In this document: one piece after another, positions 1-9,464 of the stretch
Numbering within the stretch: position 1 is the first letter of the stretch
Layout of the letters: every line of letters begins with the position of its first letter
Source of the DNA: Porphyra umbilicalis
Taxonomy: Eukaryota > Rhodophyta > Bangiophyceae > Bangiales > Bangiaceae
DNA length: 64,000 nucleotides
Assembly (NCBI GenBank): GCA_002049455.2
Contig: KV918812.1
Coordinates: 62,001-126,000 of the forward strand
Reading direction: 5' to 3'
Translations under genes and position numbers: made by a program
Notes under the pieces: generated by a model
What the model was told of the DNA's origin: nothing
What the model saw: the letters and a program-made list of their open reading frames with translations, nothing else
The model's database searches: none

Positions 1-152
1 CGCCGCGCGTTTTGTTGTTGCGCTGCGGCCGACTTGTGAACGGGCGTGGCGCGGCGACCGCCGCACGTGTTGTTGCTCAGCGGCGGCCACCCCACGTGTT
101 GCTGCAGCGCATCGGCGGCCGCCGACCCCGTCGTCACGGCGCGGCCGCCGCC
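1..152. repeat. 229-bp satellite, left flank of copia-1
   Basis: Part of the same tandem array seen at 5813-7870. These 152 bases are identical to 6124-6275 inside the right-hand block. The copia element starting at 153 cuts the satellite here; with one copy of the 5-bp duplication removed, the flank joins base 5818 in perfect repeat phase. The array runs off the left edge of the window. Confidence 0.9.
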
Positions 153-574
153 TGTGAAGCGGGAGGTAGATAGATGGATGCGTCGGTTTACTTGGATGGC
201 GGCTTTGGGCCCACTAGGACCGCCTGATATACCCCAGGCGACCCCTCTGCCAGTCCCAGAGACGACCCTCTCTCAGTGCTCCGCCAGGCACTTCCACTCT
301 CCGCGTGTGCAGGGCCTGCGGCGCACCTCCCAAAGCGGAGCATGCGCCTCCCCGGTGGTAAGCCGCCCACCGCCGCACAATCCAGTCACCACGCCACGCA
401 CAAACCCCCCCCGAGCTCACCACGAGAAGGGGGGAGCTCACCAAGAGATATACAAATCAAGTACAAACAAGTACAAGTCATACACAATGGAATGCCAACA
501 AGTACACGAGCTTGAGTCACCAAGAGCCCCCGTGTAAGTATAGCTCCAATGGAATTCCCGAGCAGAGCTCAACA
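153..574 (-). repeat. 3' LTR of copia-1
   Basis: A 422-base direct repeat of 5390-5812, bounded by TG and CA. It is the downstream LTR because the element reads on the minus strand. Confidence 0.95.
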
Positions 575-583
575 CTCCCCCAA
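575..583 (-). other. Polypurine tract of copia-1
   Basis: On the minus strand the bases just before the 3' LTR read TTGGGGGAG. A purine run in this position primes plus-strand synthesis in LTR elements. Confidence 0.7.
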
Positions 584-615
584 TTACGTCGGAGTTAATG
601 TAAGTCGACCGGATC

Positions 616-980
616 GGACGGTATCGATACCGTCCCAAGCACTCTGCGCGATTTTTCTTGTGGACGGTAACGGTACCGTTCACTAAAAAAAATCGCCGTT
701 AGTGCAAAAAACAAAAGGGGCTCAGTCGACTGCCCCCGTCTCGGGCAGCAAGATGACATACCCCAGCCGAACGTCCGGCCACCAGAACCGGCCCAAACCG
801 CCCCAAGCACTGCGCGGAGTTTCTTGTGAACGGTATCGATACCGTCCAAAACAAAAAATCGCCGTTGGTGCACAAAAAACAAAAGGGGCTCAGTCGACTG
901 CCCCCGACTCGGGCAGCAACATGACATACCCCAGCCGGCCGTCCGAGCACCACAACCGGCCCAAACCGCCGCAAATCCGA
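616..980. repeat. Two 168-bp tandem repeats with palindromes in the copia-1 3' non-coding region
   Basis: Two copies of a roughly 168-bp unit lie between the RT stop and the 3' LTR; for example the motif GGGGCTCAGTCGACTGCCCC starts at 717 and again at 885. Each repeat carries palindromes: a perfect 20-mer centred on ATCGAT at 616-635, a 12-mer AACGGTACCGTT at 669-680, and a 16-mer at 830-845. No coding sense is seen. They could form stem-loops in the element's transcript or be protein-binding sites. Confidence 0.8.
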
Positions 981-1053
981 TGCCAAACGCAAAGGGCACG
1001 CGGCCCGTCACCATGGTCGCTCCGCCAAAGACCTCCGCCGACCACGGAGGGGC

Positions 1054-2574
1054 TCAGCATGTGGAAGCAGGACGTGGGGCGGGCGTAGCGCCCAGCCCCG
1101 CGTTGCCAAGATCGGCGCCAACGCCAATGACGCGCCGAAACAAGACGAACGCCGGGGCCGGCAGCGGCTTTGTCAGCCCGTCTGCCGGCATGTCCATGCT
1201 AGGGAGGAAGTAGAACGTCACCTCCCCGCGCGCCACGTAGTCACGGACCATGTGGTACGCGACATCCACGTGCTTGGTACGCCCGGTGGCTTCGGGGTTG
1301 TTGACCAAGGCGAGGCAAGCCTGGTTGTCTTCCCCCATCGGCACGGCCCCGCCATCGACGCCCAGAGCCGACAGCAGCTTGCGTAGCCACAGCGCCTCCT
1401 TGGTGGCCATCGCGGCGGCCACGTACTCCGCTTCGGCCGTCGAGGTTGCCACCGTCAACTGGCGCTTGCTTGCCCACGCGATGGGCCCGCCATTGAGGGT
1501 GAAGACGAAGCCTGTCGTCGACCGACGGCCGTCAACGTCGCCCGCCCAGTCGGCGTCGACAAACCCCTGCAGCGGCTCGCTGCCGCCGTAGACCACTCCA
1601 AGGCGGGTTGTCCCGCGCAGGTAGCGCAATACCCCCTTTGCTGCGCGCATGTGGTCCTGCTCAGGGCACGACATGAAGCGCGACAGCACCCCCACGGCAA
1701 AGGCGATGTCCGGCCTTGTCGTGGTGGACAGGTAGAGGAGGGAGCCGACCAACTCGGCGTAACGGTTATCCTCCGGCAGCAGGTCCTCGCCCGTCTTAGT
1801 CAGCTTGACCCCTGACGCCATTGGCGCCTTGTTCGGGGTGGAGGTCTCCATTCCAAACGCCTCCAGCAGCGTCACCGTGTGCCCCGGGTTGCTCAGAGTG
1901 AGCGTCTTTGACTCACGGTCACGCATGACCTTCATGCCAATGAAGTCGTTAACCTCCCCCATGTCACGTACTTCGAACTTTGCCGACACAGAGCGCTTGA
2001 CGGCAGCAACTCCAGACAGCTTCTCGCCCGCCACGATAAGGTCGTCGACGTACACGAGGATGAAGACGCGCCCGTGCACAGGGTGGCACCACTCGTAGAG
2101 GCACGGGTCTACCTCGGATCGCAGTGCACCGATCTCCTTGAGCTCCTTGTCGAGCTTGATGCCCCACAGCCGCCCAGCCTGCTTTGTCCCGTAGAGCGCC
2201 AGGTTAAGCCGACACATCTCCTCCACGCCCTCCGGCTCGATACCGTCGAGGAGTTTGATGTACATCTCCTTGTCCATCTTGGCGTTGAGGAAGGCTGTCT
2301 TGACGTCGACATGGTGAACCTCCCAGCCCGAGGCTGCAGCCACAGCAAAGAGGGCCCGTGTGGTAGCCGCGCTGGGCACCGGCGCCCACGTCTCGTCAAA
2401 GTCCCGCCCAGGCACTTGGTTGAAACCTTGGGCCACGAGGCGAGCCTTGTAGCGCGTCATCTTGCCCTCCGCGTCGTGTTTGATGTCGAACACAAAACGC
2501 GTCTTGATGGCATTGTGCTTCTTGTTGTTCACCTTAATCTTGGACCAGGTGCCAAGCTTCTTGTGCGCTGCCAC
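1054..2574 (-). CDS. copia-1 reverse transcriptase and RNase H
   Basis: A 506-residue open frame with the copia RT fold. The fingers region YKARLVAQGFNQ is near residue 45, the catalytic D in VDVKTAFLNA near 94, and the YVDD box near 172. RNase H follows, with FVDADWAGD near 338, TSTAEAEYVA near 378 and a late DNQ motif near 425. This is the 3' half of pol, downstream of the integrase frame. Family membership is certain. The element is treated as a fossil. Confidence 0.92.
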   Translation of the reverse strand: MAAHKKLGTWSKIKVNNKKHNAIKTRFVFDIKHDAEGKMTRYKARLVAQGFNQVPGRDFDETWAPVPSAATTRALFAVAAASGWEVHHVDVKTAFLNAKMDKEMYIKLLDGIEPEGVEEMCRLNLALYGTKQAGRLWGIKLDKELKEIGALRSEVDPCLYEWCHPVHGRVFILVYVDDLIVAGEKLSGVAAVKRSVSAKFEVRDMGEVNDFIGMKVMRDRESKTLTLSNPGHTVTLLEAFGMETSTPNKAPMASGVKLTKTGEDLLPEDNRYAELVGSLLYLSTTTRPDIAFAVGVLSRFMSCPEQDHMRAAKGVLRYLRGTTRLGVVYGGSEPLQGFVDADWAGDVDGRRSTTGFVFTLNGGPIAWASKRQLTVATSTAEAEYVAAAMATKEALWLRKLLSALGVDGGAVPMGEDNQACLALVNNPEATGRTKHVDVAYHMVRDYVARGEVTFYFLPSMDMPADGLTKPLPAPAFVLFRRVIGVGADLGNAGLGATPAPRPASTC

Positions 2575-2658
2575 CTCCTCCTTGATGGCCTGCTTCCAAC
2601 GCGGCCAATCAGAACGAGCACGTGCCTCTTTCTCGTTTGCCGGGGGCTTGTGCAGGTC

Positions 2659-5172
2659 TCAGCCCGACTCAGCCGCACTCTTTGTACCGCTTGCCAAGTA
2701 CGCCTTGGGCTCCTTCTCCCACCATGTTACCTTGGGAGCTGGCTTTCGCTTTGAGCGACGAGGCCCAGGTGCTGCGCTGTCACAGGTAGCAGGTCCTTGA
2801 CCGCCCGCTGGTGTCGAGCCATCGGAGCAATCCTCGACGTCCTCCTCGCTATCTTCAGCAAGGGAGGGAGGACCGACTTCTTCGTCGCTGTCAGAGGTGT
2901 CGTCGGGGGCGTACTCGTCCTCTCGCCCGCGTTCAGCGTCGAGCATGTCCATTGCCCCTTCCGTGGCGTCATCCTTGCCGCCGTCATTTCCCGACGTCAG
3001 TCGGGGACCAGCGCTTGACCCGACTGCCGACGCCTTGACCTTAGCCGGGTTCTCCTCCATCAGCACGTCTCGACGCTCGAAGACTTGGTTCGTCTCGTCC
3101 TCGAGGATGCGGTGGGCCTTGCCACCGACCGTGTAGCCGACAAAGCGGCCGACGTCGGTCCTTGGCTCCAGCTTGCGTTGCTGCTTCTTGGGCTTGAGCG
3201 CCCACGCCCGACTCCCCCAAACGCGGAATCCCGCGACGTTGGGGCGTCGACCCGTTAGGGCCTCCAGCGGTGTTACGTCCAGCCCCGTCTTGGGGGACCG
3301 GTTGAGCACATGGACGACAGAGGCCAACGCCTCAGCCCACAGGCCTTCCTCCGCTCCGGCATCGAGCAGAGCAGCACGCACGCGCTCCATCAGCGTGCGG
3401 TTAACCCGCTCCGCTTTGCCGTTCTGCTGTGACTTGTACGGCGCTGTCATCTCCGACGTGATGCCCTTGTCCTCGTACCATGCCTTGAGGTCGTTGGTGA
3501 CGTACTCCTTGGCACCGTCATGACGGACGCGCTTGACCTTGACTCCCGTCAGCGTCTCAAGCTGCTTGATACGCGTCTTGAGAACCTGCGGTGCCATCCC
3601 TTTCGTCTTGATAGGCGTTGCCGTGATGAACCCCGTGGAGTCCTCCAGCGCCGTCATAAAGTAGATGGAACCACCCAGCGACTCCGTGAGTGGGCCACCA
3701 ATGTCGGTGTGCACCAGCTCGCACTTGGTCGTCGCTGTAGATGAGCGGGGGCTCGGCGCCTGAACCATCTTGCCGTCCACACACGGCACACACACAGTGC
3801 CAATGACGCGCTTGGCGTCCGCCGCTGACGACGGCATGCCGTCGACCGTTGTGGCCGCCCGCTTGAGGTTCTCTAACCCCAAGTGGTTGAACCGACGGAG
3901 ACACAGCTCCGCCTCCCCGGCTATGCGCGTGGATGCCGCGTTAGCCGACGCCTGGACCGGCGTCACCTTGAGCACATACTGCTCCAGGTCGTTCACCTTG
4001 CCGACCACCGACGCCTTGTCGAGCACCCCGCTCAAGCGTACAGCATCCCCGTCGCTAAGAATATGGCAGGCGTTGTCGACAAACACCACCGCACCTCTGT
4101 TGCGGTCGACTGCTCGAACCGACAGCAGGTTGCTAGTCAGGTCCGGAACGAGCATAGCCTCCCCGAGCACCATGCGCGTCTTGGTGTTTCCTTTGCCAAC
4201 GTCCATGGAGACGTGGCCGTGCCCCTTGATGGGCACCTTATCGCCGTTGGCCAAGGTGACCTCGGCCCCGCTTCCCGCCGTCCGGACGGTGAAGCCCTTG
4301 TCCCCGGCAGCCATGTGGTTGGTTGCGCCAGAGTCGAGCACCCAGGTTGACAACCCGCGTGTGCTCCCGTGAGCCTTGCTGCTCCCGGCATTGCCGGTGG
4401 AAGCAGTGTAGGCCAGAGCGGCATTCGCGTGGGGCCCGCCGCCTTGGCCGCCTTCACGACCACCACCGCCGGGCTTGCCCTTGCCCTTGGCCTCATCCGC
4501 CTTCTTCTTGTAGCAGTCGCGCTGCATGTGCCCTTTCTTGTTGCAGTAGAAGCACACGATCGACTTCTTGTCAAACGACTTCTTGTGCGCCGCTGCAGCA
4601 AAGGCTTGTGACTTGACACTGCCAGAAGGCTTCGACGCGGCGACGGTAATGCTCCGCTGCTCCACTTGCAGCAGCTTAGCCGTCACGTCCGACATGACGA
4701 GCTTGGTGTCCTTGTTCTCCAAGACCGTCCTGAGCATCCCGTACTCTGACGGAAGCCCCGACAAGACACGCAGTGCGAGCGTGTTGTCGTCCACCGGGTT
4801 TCCGAGCATGGCAAGCTCGTCCCAGATCATCTTGGCGCGCGACGCAAACTTGATGATGTTTTCGTCGTCGCCCTTCTTCAGGCTGCTCAGCTCGTCCATG
4901 AGCCGCAGCAGCTGCGCATTGTCACGTGCCTCGAACATGACCTTGAGCGCGTCCCACGCCTCCTTGGCCGTGTCAACCGACGTGACCGTGTTGAGATGCA
5001 CGGGCTTGACCGACATCTGGATGGTCGCCAGCGCCGCCTCGTTCATGGCGTCCCACGCTTCGACCACCGTGTCGGACTTCTTGTCGTCCGAACCAGAAGC
5101 AGGGCGGTCCGTCACGACGGCCGTCCACAGCTTCTCTTTCTTGAGCTGCGCACGCTGGTACGCCGCCCACAC
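2659..5172 (-). CDS. copia-1 Gag, protease and integrase
   Basis: An 837-residue open frame. The N-terminal 190 residues match the copia Gag type (UBN2-like). A CCHC zinc knuckle CFYCNKKGHMQRDC is near residue 206, the aspartic protease motif VLDSGATNH near 276, the HHCC integrase zinc site near 430-470, and the integrase core has D in HTDIGGPL near 485, D in RHDGAKEY near 550 and E in NGKAERVNR near 585. The acidic, Ser/Asp-rich C-terminus leads toward RT. No ATG is obvious at the first residue of this frame, so the true start is probably slightly upstream. Confidence 0.92.
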   Translation of the reverse strand: MWAAYQRAQLKKEKLWTAVVTDRPASGSDDKKSDTVVEAWDAMNEAALATIQMSVKPVHLNTVTSVDTAKEAWDALKVMFEARDNAQLLRLMDELSSLKKGDDENIIKFASRAKMIWDELAMLGNPVDDNTLALRVLSGLPSEYGMLRTVLENKDTKLVMSDVTAKLLQVEQRSITVAASKPSGSVKSQAFAAAAHKKSFDKKSIVCFYCNKKGHMQRDCYKKKADEAKGKGKPGGGGREGGQGGGPHANAALAYTASTGNAGSSKAHGSTRGLSTWVLDSGATNHMAAGDKGFTVRTAGSGAEVTLANGDKVPIKGHGHVSMDVGKGNTKTRMVLGEAMLVPDLTSNLLSVRAVDRNRGAVVFVDNACHILSDGDAVRLSGVLDKASVVGKVNDLEQYVLKVTPVQASANAASTRIAGEAELCLRRFNHLGLENLKRAATTVDGMPSSAADAKRVIGTVCVPCVDGKMVQAPSPRSSTATTKCELVHTDIGGPLTESLGGSIYFMTALEDSTGFITATPIKTKGMAPQVLKTRIKQLETLTGVKVKRVRHDGAKEYVTNDLKAWYEDKGITSEMTAPYKSQQNGKAERVNRTLMERVRAALLDAGAEEGLWAEALASVVHVLNRSPKTGLDVTPLEALTGRRPNVAGFRVWGSRAWALKPKKQQRKLEPRTDVGRFVGYTVGGKAHRILEDETNQVFERRDVLMEENPAKVKASAVGSSAGPRLTSGNDGGKDDATEGAMDMLDAERGREDEYAPDDTSDSDEEVGPPSLAEDSEEDVEDCSDGSTPAGGQGPATCDSAAPGPRRSKRKPAPKVTWWEKEPKAYLASGTKSAAESG

Positions 5173-5373
5173 CTTGTAATCGTCGTCCAGCTGCGCGAAC
5201 CGTGGGCCGCTAAGGCGGCCGTAGTCCTACATGTTGACGACAGCGGCGCAACTAAGCACCGCACTGACGACGTCGACGGCGGTATCGGCCCGCGCGACGC
5301 CGGAACACACCGCAACCCGAGCAACGTCGTCCGACCAGCGACCGCAGGGAAGACGACGATGACCACCAGCGAC

Positions 5374-5389
5374 AGCTGGGCCCATAACC
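5374..5389 (-). other. copia-1 primer binding site, initiator tRNA-Met anticodon arm
   Basis: The plus strand here reads AGCTGGGCCCATAACC and abuts the 5' LTR at 5390. From the second base on this equals the anticodon stem and loop of eukaryotic initiator tRNA-Met (GCTGGG, then the CAT anticodon, then AACC). So the element RNA is complementary to the middle of that tRNA, not to its CCA end. Drosophila copia is known to prime from a 5' half-molecule of initiator tRNA-Met. The match is seen directly; use as a primer is inferred. Confidence 0.85.
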
Positions 5390-5812
5390 TGTGAAGCGGG
5401 AGGTAGATAGATGGATGCGTTGGTTTACTTGGATGGCGGCTTTGGGCCCACTAGGACCGCCTGATATACCCCAGGCGACCCCTCTGCCAGTCCCAGAGAC
5501 GACCCTCTCTCAGTGCTCCCCCAGGCACTTCCACTCTCCGCGTGTGCAGGGCCTGCGGCGCACCTCCCAAAGCGGAGCATGCGCCTCCCCGGTGGTAAGC
5601 CGCCCACCGCCGCACAATCCAGTCACCACGCCACGCACAAACCCCCCCCCGAGCTCACCACGAGAAGGGGAGAGCTCACCAAGAGATATACAAATCAAGT
5701 ACAAACAAGTACAAGTCATACACAATGGAATGCCAACAAGTACACGAGCTTGAGTCACCAAGAGCCCCCGTGTAAGTATAGCTCCAATGGAATTCCCGAG
5801 CAGAGCTCAACA
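5390..5812 (-). repeat. 5' LTR of copia-1
   Basis: A 423-base LTR, TG...CA, nearly identical to 153-574. It is followed directly by the CCGCC target duplication at 5813-5817 and satellite sequence. Confidence 0.95.
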
Positions 5813-7870
5813 CCGCCGCACGTGGTCCGGCGCAGCGGCCGCCACACCTGTTGATGCACTGCGGCGGTCGCCCATGGTATGGTTGCACGGCAGCCGCCGC
5901 CCGTCTTGTTGTTGCGCTGCGGCCGACGTGTGAACGGGCGCGGCGCGGCAATCGCCGCCTGTGTGGTTGCTCAGCGACGGCCACCGCACGTGTTGCTGCA
6001 GCGCATCGGCGGCCGCTGACCCCGTCGCCACGGCGCGGCCGCCGCCGCACGTGGTCTGGCTCGGCGGCCGCCACACTTGTTGATGCGCTGCGGCGGTCGC
6101 CCTTGGTGTGGTTGCACGGCGGCCGCCGCGCGTTTTGTTGTTGCGCTGCGGCCGACTTGTGAACGGGCGTGGCGCGGCGACCGCCGCACGTGTTGTTGCT
6201 CAGCGGCGGCCACCCCACGTGTTGCTGCAGCGCATCGGCGGCCGCCGACCCCGTCGTCACGGCGCGGCCGCCGCCGCACGTGGTCCGGCGCAGCGGCCGC
6301 CACACCTGTTGATGCACTGCGGCAGTCGCCCTCGGTATGGTTGCACGGCAGCCGCCGCCCGTCTTGTTGTTGCGCTGCGGCCGATGTGTGAACGGGAGCG
6401 GCGCGGCGACCGCCGCACGTGTTGTCGCTCGGCGGCGGCCACCGCACGTGTTGCTGCACCGCATTCGCGGCCGCCGACCCCGTCGTCACGGCGCGGTCAC
6501 CGCCGCACGTCGGCCGGCGCGGCGGCCGCCACACTTGTTGATGCACTGCGGCGGTCGCTCTTGCTGTGGTTGCACGGCGGCCGCCGCGCGTCTTGTTGTT
6601 GTGCTGCGGCCGCCGTGTAAACGGGTGCGGCGCGGCGATCGCCGCACGTGTTGTCGCTCAGCGGCGGCCACCGCACGTGTTGCTGCAGCGCATCGGCGGC
6701 CGCTGTCCCCTTCACCACGGCGCGGCCGCCGCCGCACGTGGTCCGGCGCGGCGGCCGCCACACTTGTTGATGCGCTGCGGCGGTCGCCCTTGGTGTGGTT
6801 GCACGGCGGCCGCCGCGCGTTTTGTTGTTGCGCTGCGGCCGACTTGTGAACGGGCGTGGCGCGGCGACCGCCGCACGTGTTGTTGCTCAGCGGCGGCCAC
6901 CCCACGTGTTGCTGCAGCGCATCGGCGGCCGCCGACCCCGTCGTCACGGCGCGGCCGCCGCCGCACGTGGTCCGGCGCAGCGGCCGCCACACCTGTTGAT
7001 GCACTGCGGCAGTTGCCCTCGGTATGGTTGCACGGCAGCCGCCGCCCGTCTTGTTGTTGCGCTGCGGCCGACGTGTGAACGGGCGCGGCGCGGCAATCGC
7101 CGCCTGCGTGGTTGCTCAGCGACGGCCACCGCACGTGTTGCTGCAGCGCATCGGCGGCCGCTGACCCCGTCGCCACGGCGCGGCCGCCGCCGCACGTGGT
7201 TCGGCGCGGCGGCCGCCACACTTGTTGATGTATTGCGGCGGTCGCTCTTGGTGTGGTTGCACGGCTGCCGCCGCGCGTTTCGTTGTTCCGCTGCCGCCGC
7301 CGTGTGAACGGGAGCGGCGCGGCGACCGCCGCACGTGTTGTAGCTCAGCGGCGGCCACCGCACGTTTTGCTGCAGCGCATCGGCGGATGCTGACCCCGTC
7401 GCCACGGCGCGGCCGTCGTCGCACGTGGTCCGGCGCGGCGGCCGCTACACTTGTTGATGCGCTGCGGCGATCGCCCTTGGTGTGGTTGCACGGCGGCCGC
7501 CGCGCGACTTGGTTATCGCTGCGGCCGCTGTGTGAACGGGCGCGGCGGGGCGACCGCCACACGTGTTGTCACTCAGCGGCGGCCACCGCACGTGTTGCTG
7601 CATCGCATCAGCGGCCGCCGACCCCGTCGCCACGGCGCGGCCGCCGCCGCACGTGGTCCGGCGCGGCGGCCGCCACATTTGTTGATGCGGTACGGCGGTC
7701 GCCCTTGGTATGGTTGCACGGCGGCCGCCGCGCGACTTTGTTATCGCTGCGGCCGCCGTGTAAACGGGCGCGGCGGGGCGACCGCCGCACCTGTTGTCGC
7801 TCAGCGGCGGCTGCCGCACGTGTCGCTGCTGCGTGTTGCTGCAGCGCATCACGACGGCCGCCGCGCTTGT
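5813..7870. repeat. 229-bp satellite array
   Basis: About nine head-to-tail copies. The anchor TTGATG recurs at 5851, 6080, 6309, 6538, 6767, 6996, 7225, 7454 and 7682, a spacing of 229 (the last 228). Some copies three units apart (6080 and 6767) are closer to each other than to neighbours, a higher-order pattern of 687 bp. The units are GC-rich and lack most stop codons, so long frames appear on both strands. Because 229 is not divisible by three, no frame repeats unit by unit, and it is taken as non-coding. Confidence 0.92.
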
Positions 7871-8830
7871 TGAGGCTGTGAGGCATGGCGGATTGCCGCT
7901 TATGTCGTAAAGGCCCCGTCCCCTTCCCCAACGCCAGCCACCGCGGCAAGGCCGGGCCCGTCCCCCCCCCCTCACTCGCCACCGCGTCGCCAGAACGGGA
8001 CCCGGCCCCCCCCACCACACCAGTCATCTCATCGCCGTGCGGCTGCCGGTGGGAGGCGTCGCGAAAGCGGCGGCCGCTAGCCCTCGCAGTGGGCGCTGGT
8101 AGCCGCTGCACACACAGCGCAAAGTCGAGGAACATGTCCTCCCCCCCAATTAATGAACCACATCGCCTTCCATGCCGCGCCACCCAGCTGGCCGCGAGGG
8201 CGGTGCGCGCACGCGGCCAAAGGTCCGCCACATCCCCACCCCCTCTCCCCGCGGGCGCACACACGCGGTCTGTTGTCGGCCGGCGGTTGGCGGTCTCGCG
8301 ATCGCTGCGGCCGCCAGCGCTCGCACTGGGCTCTGGTGGCGGCCGGACGTAAGGCGCAAACACAGGTCCCATCCCTCCCCCCGACGAACGCATCGTCGTG
8401 CGCACCGAGCCATTCAGCTGTCGGCCCGGGTGGCACGCGTGGACGCGCGCGGCCTAAGCTCCGGCGAATTCCCCCCCCCTCCACACAGGCACGCAGGCTG
8501 TCAGCAGTCGGCCGCCGGTGGGCGGCCTCGCTATAGCGGCGGCCGAGAGCTCTCGCAGTCTGCGCGCAGGCAGGCGCGGCACACACAGCGCAAATGATGT
8601 ACTGGGCGGATCCCCCCCGCCACACCATCGACCGCGCTGGTGCGGGCCGCGCCACTCAGCAGGCTGCGCGAGTGGCGGGCGCGGAGGCACGTGGGCACTG
8701 GTCCGCCGCATCCCTCCCCCCCCGCCCCCGGGAGGCACGCGCGCGGTTGCCGCGCGGCCGCCGGTGGGCGGCCTCGTGGTGGCCGCGGCTGCCAGCGCTC
8801 GCAATGTGCGCTGTCGACAGACCCGCGGGC
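7871..8830. repeat. Degenerate tandem repeats of about 237 bp
   Basis: A block of four diverged copies. The segment around GGCCGCCGGTGGGCGGCCTC recurs near 8041, 8278, 8512 and 8754, each followed by GCGCTCGCA-like sequence and, in the first three, by GCGCAAA. It is unlike the 229-bp satellite in sequence and looks older. No gene is seen. Confidence 0.65.
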
Positions 8831-9464
8831 GCCTTTGCAGCCTTGATAGGCTGGATTGGCTGGATGGTGACAGTCGCCGAGACAGCTGACAGATCGATCA
8901 CGAAAAGAGTGTATACCCATTAATACGTATTAAGATTAGCCGCGGTGACGACCGAAAGAGCCCGACGTGCACACCAGTGACAGCCCGCCCCCCCGGCGAA
9001 TGCGGCTGTACCCTCCCCTGTGGCACGAGAGGCCGTTTTGGGGGCCCGCGCGGCCTGTGGCACGAGCAGCACTGTCTCTCGCCAAGTCGTCAGACGCCCC
9101 CCAGCGTGCGCGCATGGCAAGCCGCCGCGCCAGAGCTGGTCGTGCCACGCGCCCGTCGTGCCACCCGCCTGTCCCGCACCCAGGCTATTTCGCGAGTACG
9201 ACGCTGATAGGAAAAAAAAAAAAACCTGCCCAACGGGGAAAAAAAAAAACCATCTGCAGCCATGAGTACACACCCTTCAGCACTACACCGACCACAACAC
9301 TCCCGCACAGACAAAATGCGCGACACATACAAAGAAACACAACGCAAACAAAGAAGTCCCGTACAAAGATGCACCGCGAGCGACACAAAAAGAGCATCTG
9401 CGGGCCAAGAAAACGAGAAAAGACGAGAGCGCGAACAAGACGAGACGCAACAGGCGTTGGTAAC
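8831..9464. other. Gene-free stretch beside the Myb-like gene
   Basis: Nothing coding is recognised. It holds a perfect 14-bp AT-rich palindrome (TTAATACGTATTAA, 8920-8933) and two poly-A runs at 9211-9250. On the minus strand a GTGAGT just before 9465 and a pyrimidine tract ending in CAG near 9402 could be an intron of the gene to the right, but this is weak. Confidence 0.4.

Larger units (their letters stand above)
153..5812 (-). mobile_element. Ty1/copia LTR retrotransposon, copia-1
   Basis: A 5.66-kb LTR element transcribed on the minus strand. It has two LTRs starting TG and ending CA, a primer binding site, gag-protease-integrase and reverse transcriptase-RNase H regions in copia order, and a purine tract. 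The 5-bp target duplication CCGCC lies at 148-152 and 5813-5817. The LTRs differ by about three substitutions and one length change over 422 bases (about 0.7%), so insertion is recent. The coding part lies in two open frames, so it carries about one break, but is otherwise nearly whole. The RT is of ordinary copia type. Red-algal copia elements are known in the GalEa clade; placing this one there is only a guess. Confidence 0.95.

Noticed and set aside
5813-7870. Long overlapping open frames on both strands
   Set aside because: They arise from a stop-poor 229-bp satellite unit whose length is not a multiple of three; no domain and no consistent repeat frame.
1-7870. CRISPR-like array
   Set aside because: Units are contiguous 229-bp repeats without unique spacers, in a eukaryotic context.
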